Of a DNA stretch of 53,368 nt, positions 51,923-53,368 are shown one piece after another. Below the pieces are notes generated by a model. That model saw only the letters and a list, made by a program, of their open reading frames with translations, made no database searches and was not told the origin of the DNA. The position numbers were made by a program, and so were the translations under genes. The first letter of the stretch is position 1; each line of letters opens with the position of its first letter. Source of the DNA: Synechococcus sp. CO36386bin_29 (GTDB taxonomy: Bacteria > Cyanobacteriota > Cyanobacteriia > PCC-6307 > Cyanobiaceae); the NCBI GenBank assembly GCA_011523835.1, contig WTFZ01000036.1, positions 1-53,368 on the forward strand. The letters run 5' to 3'.

Positions 51923-52993
51923 TCACTTTGTGCCGGTGTCAGGCTTGGTTGCACTCCAGACCCTTGTCATGAAGTGCGACTCAGCTTTGAGATTGCAGAA
52001 CCCAGCATCGAGCAGGCGCTGATCGATGTCATCACTGATGTAATCGCGGTAGTAGGGCTCGTGGAAGACGCGGCGGAAATTATCCATGGCGATGTCGAAC
52101 TGAGGCGAGTCCTTGAGCTGAACGGAGTCTGCAAGGACCAGAACTCCTCCTGGTTCAAGCAGGCGGTAACAGTCTTGAATCACAGCCTGCCTGGCTTCGG
52201 CGGGCAATTCATGCATCAGAAAAACGCAGGTCAGGGCTTGAAACCCCCCCTCATCGAAGGGCATGCGTTCCGCATTTCCCTGCACTAGCTGTACCAGACT
52301 GCCTTGGCTCTGATTCAGCCACCGATTGGCCTGACGGAGGTAGGCCTCAGACAAATCCAATCCGACAAGAGTGCACTGAGGTAAAGCAGCCCTTATCTGG
52401 TGGATCGTTCGTCCTGTTCCTGTGGCGACATCGAGGATGCGCAGGCTGCCTTCGCTTCGATTGGAAAAGACTTTCAGGCCGTCAAGCAATGAAGGGAGAA
52501 TTCTTCGGCGCATCGCATCAGCGGCACCGTTGAAGAGAATGTCAACCTGAAGGTCATAGAGCTCCGCTGAGTGATCAGAGAGGTAGCCGTCGGTCTGGTG
52601 GTGAAAGTTCTGGAGGTAATAGTCGGGATAGATTTCGCGATCGGCCAGGTCCGGAAGGTCCTGCACGTCCCGTGCACGCCGTCGGGACCAATTGGAAGGA
52701 AGGTCGAGCCAGATGCGTGGATAACGTTCAGCCCAGTCCAGCCAGGGGATGTCGAAGAGGAGAGATTGCGGGTAGACCCCTGCTTCTGAATCCTTCCAGT
52801 CGCGGTCGTGCAGAGCATCCAGTGACTGCCTGAGGGCTTTCATCATTTCCTCAGGAACAGGCTGCGTCTGTGGCACAACGTCGGGAGCCACGACTTCCAT
52901 CACCTTGGTGCTCAGCTCCTTGTGCACCAACCCGGCGAGGCTCCGTCCCTGCTGGAGGGTCCGATAGGCGATCTCGGTGAAGCTGGGCGCCAT
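51923..52993 (-). CDS. SAM-dependent methyltransferase
   Basis: 356-residue protein. A 140-residue N-terminal region of unknown fold includes QSLLFDIPWLDWAERYPRIW, then a class I methyltransferase domain with motif I LRILDVATGTGRTIHQI near residue 188, LVGLDLSEAYLRQAN, and the post-I region NAERMPFDEGGFQALTCVFL. It resembles UbiE/MenG-type C-methyltransferases but the substrate is unknown. Similar extended proteins occur in cyanobacteria. No signal peptide. It stands alone, 65 bases from the upstream gene's ATG. Confidence 0.88.
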   Translation of the reverse strand: MAPSFTEIAYRTLQQGRSLAGLVHKELSTKVMEVVAPDVVPQTQPVPEEMMKALRQSLDALHDRDWKDSEAGVYPQSLLFDIPWLDWAERYPRIWLDLPSNWSRRRARDVQDLPDLADREIYPDYYLQNFHHQTDGYLSDHSAELYDLQVDILFNGAADAMRRRILPSLLDGLKVFSNRSEGSLRILDVATGTGRTIHQIRAALPQCTLVGLDLSEAYLRQANRWLNQSQGSLVQLVQGNAERMPFDEGGFQALTCVFLMHELPAEARQAVIQDCYRLLEPGGVLVLADSVQLKDSPQFDIAMDNFRRVFHEPYYRDYISDDIDQRLLDAGFCNLKAESHFMTRVWSATKPDTGTK

Positions 52994-53097
52994 GAAGATG
53001 AGCCTTATAAAGCTGAACTATTTCAATCGATCCTGGACCTTGCTGTGGCTGCAGCAGCGGCTTCCAGGGAAAGATCTGTGAAGAACAGGAAAAAATG

Positions 53098-53111
53098 GTA
53101 GTCGTTGCTAC
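53098..53111 (+). promoter_or_regulatory. NtcA-like site GTA-N8-TAC
   Basis: GTAGTCGTTGCTAC matches the NtcA consensus GTA-N8-TAC, and its arms (GTAG/CTAC) are palindromic. It lies 32 bases before the ATG at 53143, where an NtcA-activated promoter would place it, but no clear TAN3T -10 box is seen 22 bases downstream. NtcA control of the partial gene is possible; the match could also be chance. Confidence 0.4.
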
Positions 53112-53142
53112 AGAATTGCATCATTGATCAAAGGGGTTCGCC

Positions 53143-53368
53143 ATGAGGCAAGACGTCAAAACGACAAGCATCAGGTATCCATCCAATGTGCTGGAGCGTC
53201 GTCAACGTGCGGCTGCTGAATTTATGGCCTGGGCGGATCACCACGCTCACTTGATGGCCCGAATGGAAGCTGCTCAGGCTCAACTCGGAGTTCATTCAGA
53301 GCAGGATCAGCGCAGTGCCGCCGCTCAGCAGCAGGTCTGGGCCCGACGCAAGATGCATGAACGGCATC
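53143..53368 (+). CDS. Hypothetical protein (partial, runs off the right edge)
   Basis: N-terminal 75 residues only, ATG 53143. The visible part is helical, Ala/Gln/Arg-rich (NVLERRQRAAAEFMAWADHH, LMARMEAAQAQLGVHSEQDQ), without a signal peptide or membrane segment. I cannot assign a family. A GTA-N8-TAC element lies 32 bases upstream. The 52994-53142 intergenic stretch otherwise shows nothing else. Confidence 0.55.
   Translation, partial: MRQDVKTTSIRYPSNVLERRQRAAAEFMAWADHHAHLMARMEAAQAQLGVHSEQDQRSAAAQQQVWARRKMHERH

Overview
The window comes from a unicellular marine cyanobacterium of the Synechococcus/Prochlorococcus group, most like marine Synechococcus. It is GC-rich and gene-dense. It carries cyanobacterium-specific genes (Psb28, GUN4, a PAM68-like protein, DUF1816, DUF3082 and DUF3288 proteins). 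A phosphate-binding protein gene (pstS) sits beside a CRP-type regulator in the pstS-ptrA order known from marine Synechococcus. dnaE is one uninterrupted gene, without the split intein of many freshwater and filamentous cyanobacteria. There is no rRNA operon, CRISPR array or insertion sequence; one tRNA gene (Pro, GGG anticodon) is present.

Layout. 1-3.4 kb: partial peroxiredoxin, a DEDDh exonuclease, a Pho-box-like element, pstS with terminator, and ptrA. 3.5-9.4 kb: seven same-strand, tightly spaced or overlapping genes ending at a strong hairpin terminator and a tRNA-Pro. The first four look like an undescribed membrane redox complex (a ferric-reductase-like diheme membrane domain fused to a Rieske domain, two anchored extracytoplasmic proteins, one with a Cys/His motif, and a small membrane protein). 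The last three are an EamA transporter, a GshB-like ATP-grasp/GNAT fusion and a cysteine-dioxygenase-like enzyme, suggesting synthesis and transport of a small amide or sulfur compound. This run is the most novel part of the window.

9.4-29.8 kb is mostly housekeeping: msrA, an ABC exporter, trpD, carA, a STAS protein, Mini-RNase III, rlmB, gatA, dnaE, rpsO, ruvA, a DMT permease, dnaG and an ACR3-like arsenite permease whose N-terminus is split from its ATG by a frameshift at a T-run. 29.8-38 kb is more variable: an outer-membrane barrel protein, SOS-regulated umuDC with a LexA box, an SGNH hydrolase, rlmH, an ATP-grasp operon with a pentapeptide-repeat protein, and a decayed patch at 36.77-37.73 kb with two adjacent pseudogenes (alpha/beta hydrolase and P-loop ATPase).

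38-53.4 kb: yraN-like gene, uridine-kinase-like gene, then a forward run rsmA-ispE-DUF3082-(31-32 aa membrane ORF)-pdhB-secD-secF-small membrane gene. After that come a flavin reductase, two tandem AI-2E-family permeases followed upstream by psb28, mnmH, gun4, an RsbW-like kinase (possible partner of the STAS protein), small cyanobacterial genes, a methyltransferase, and a partial gene behind a GTA-N8-TAC (NtcA-like) site at the right edge.
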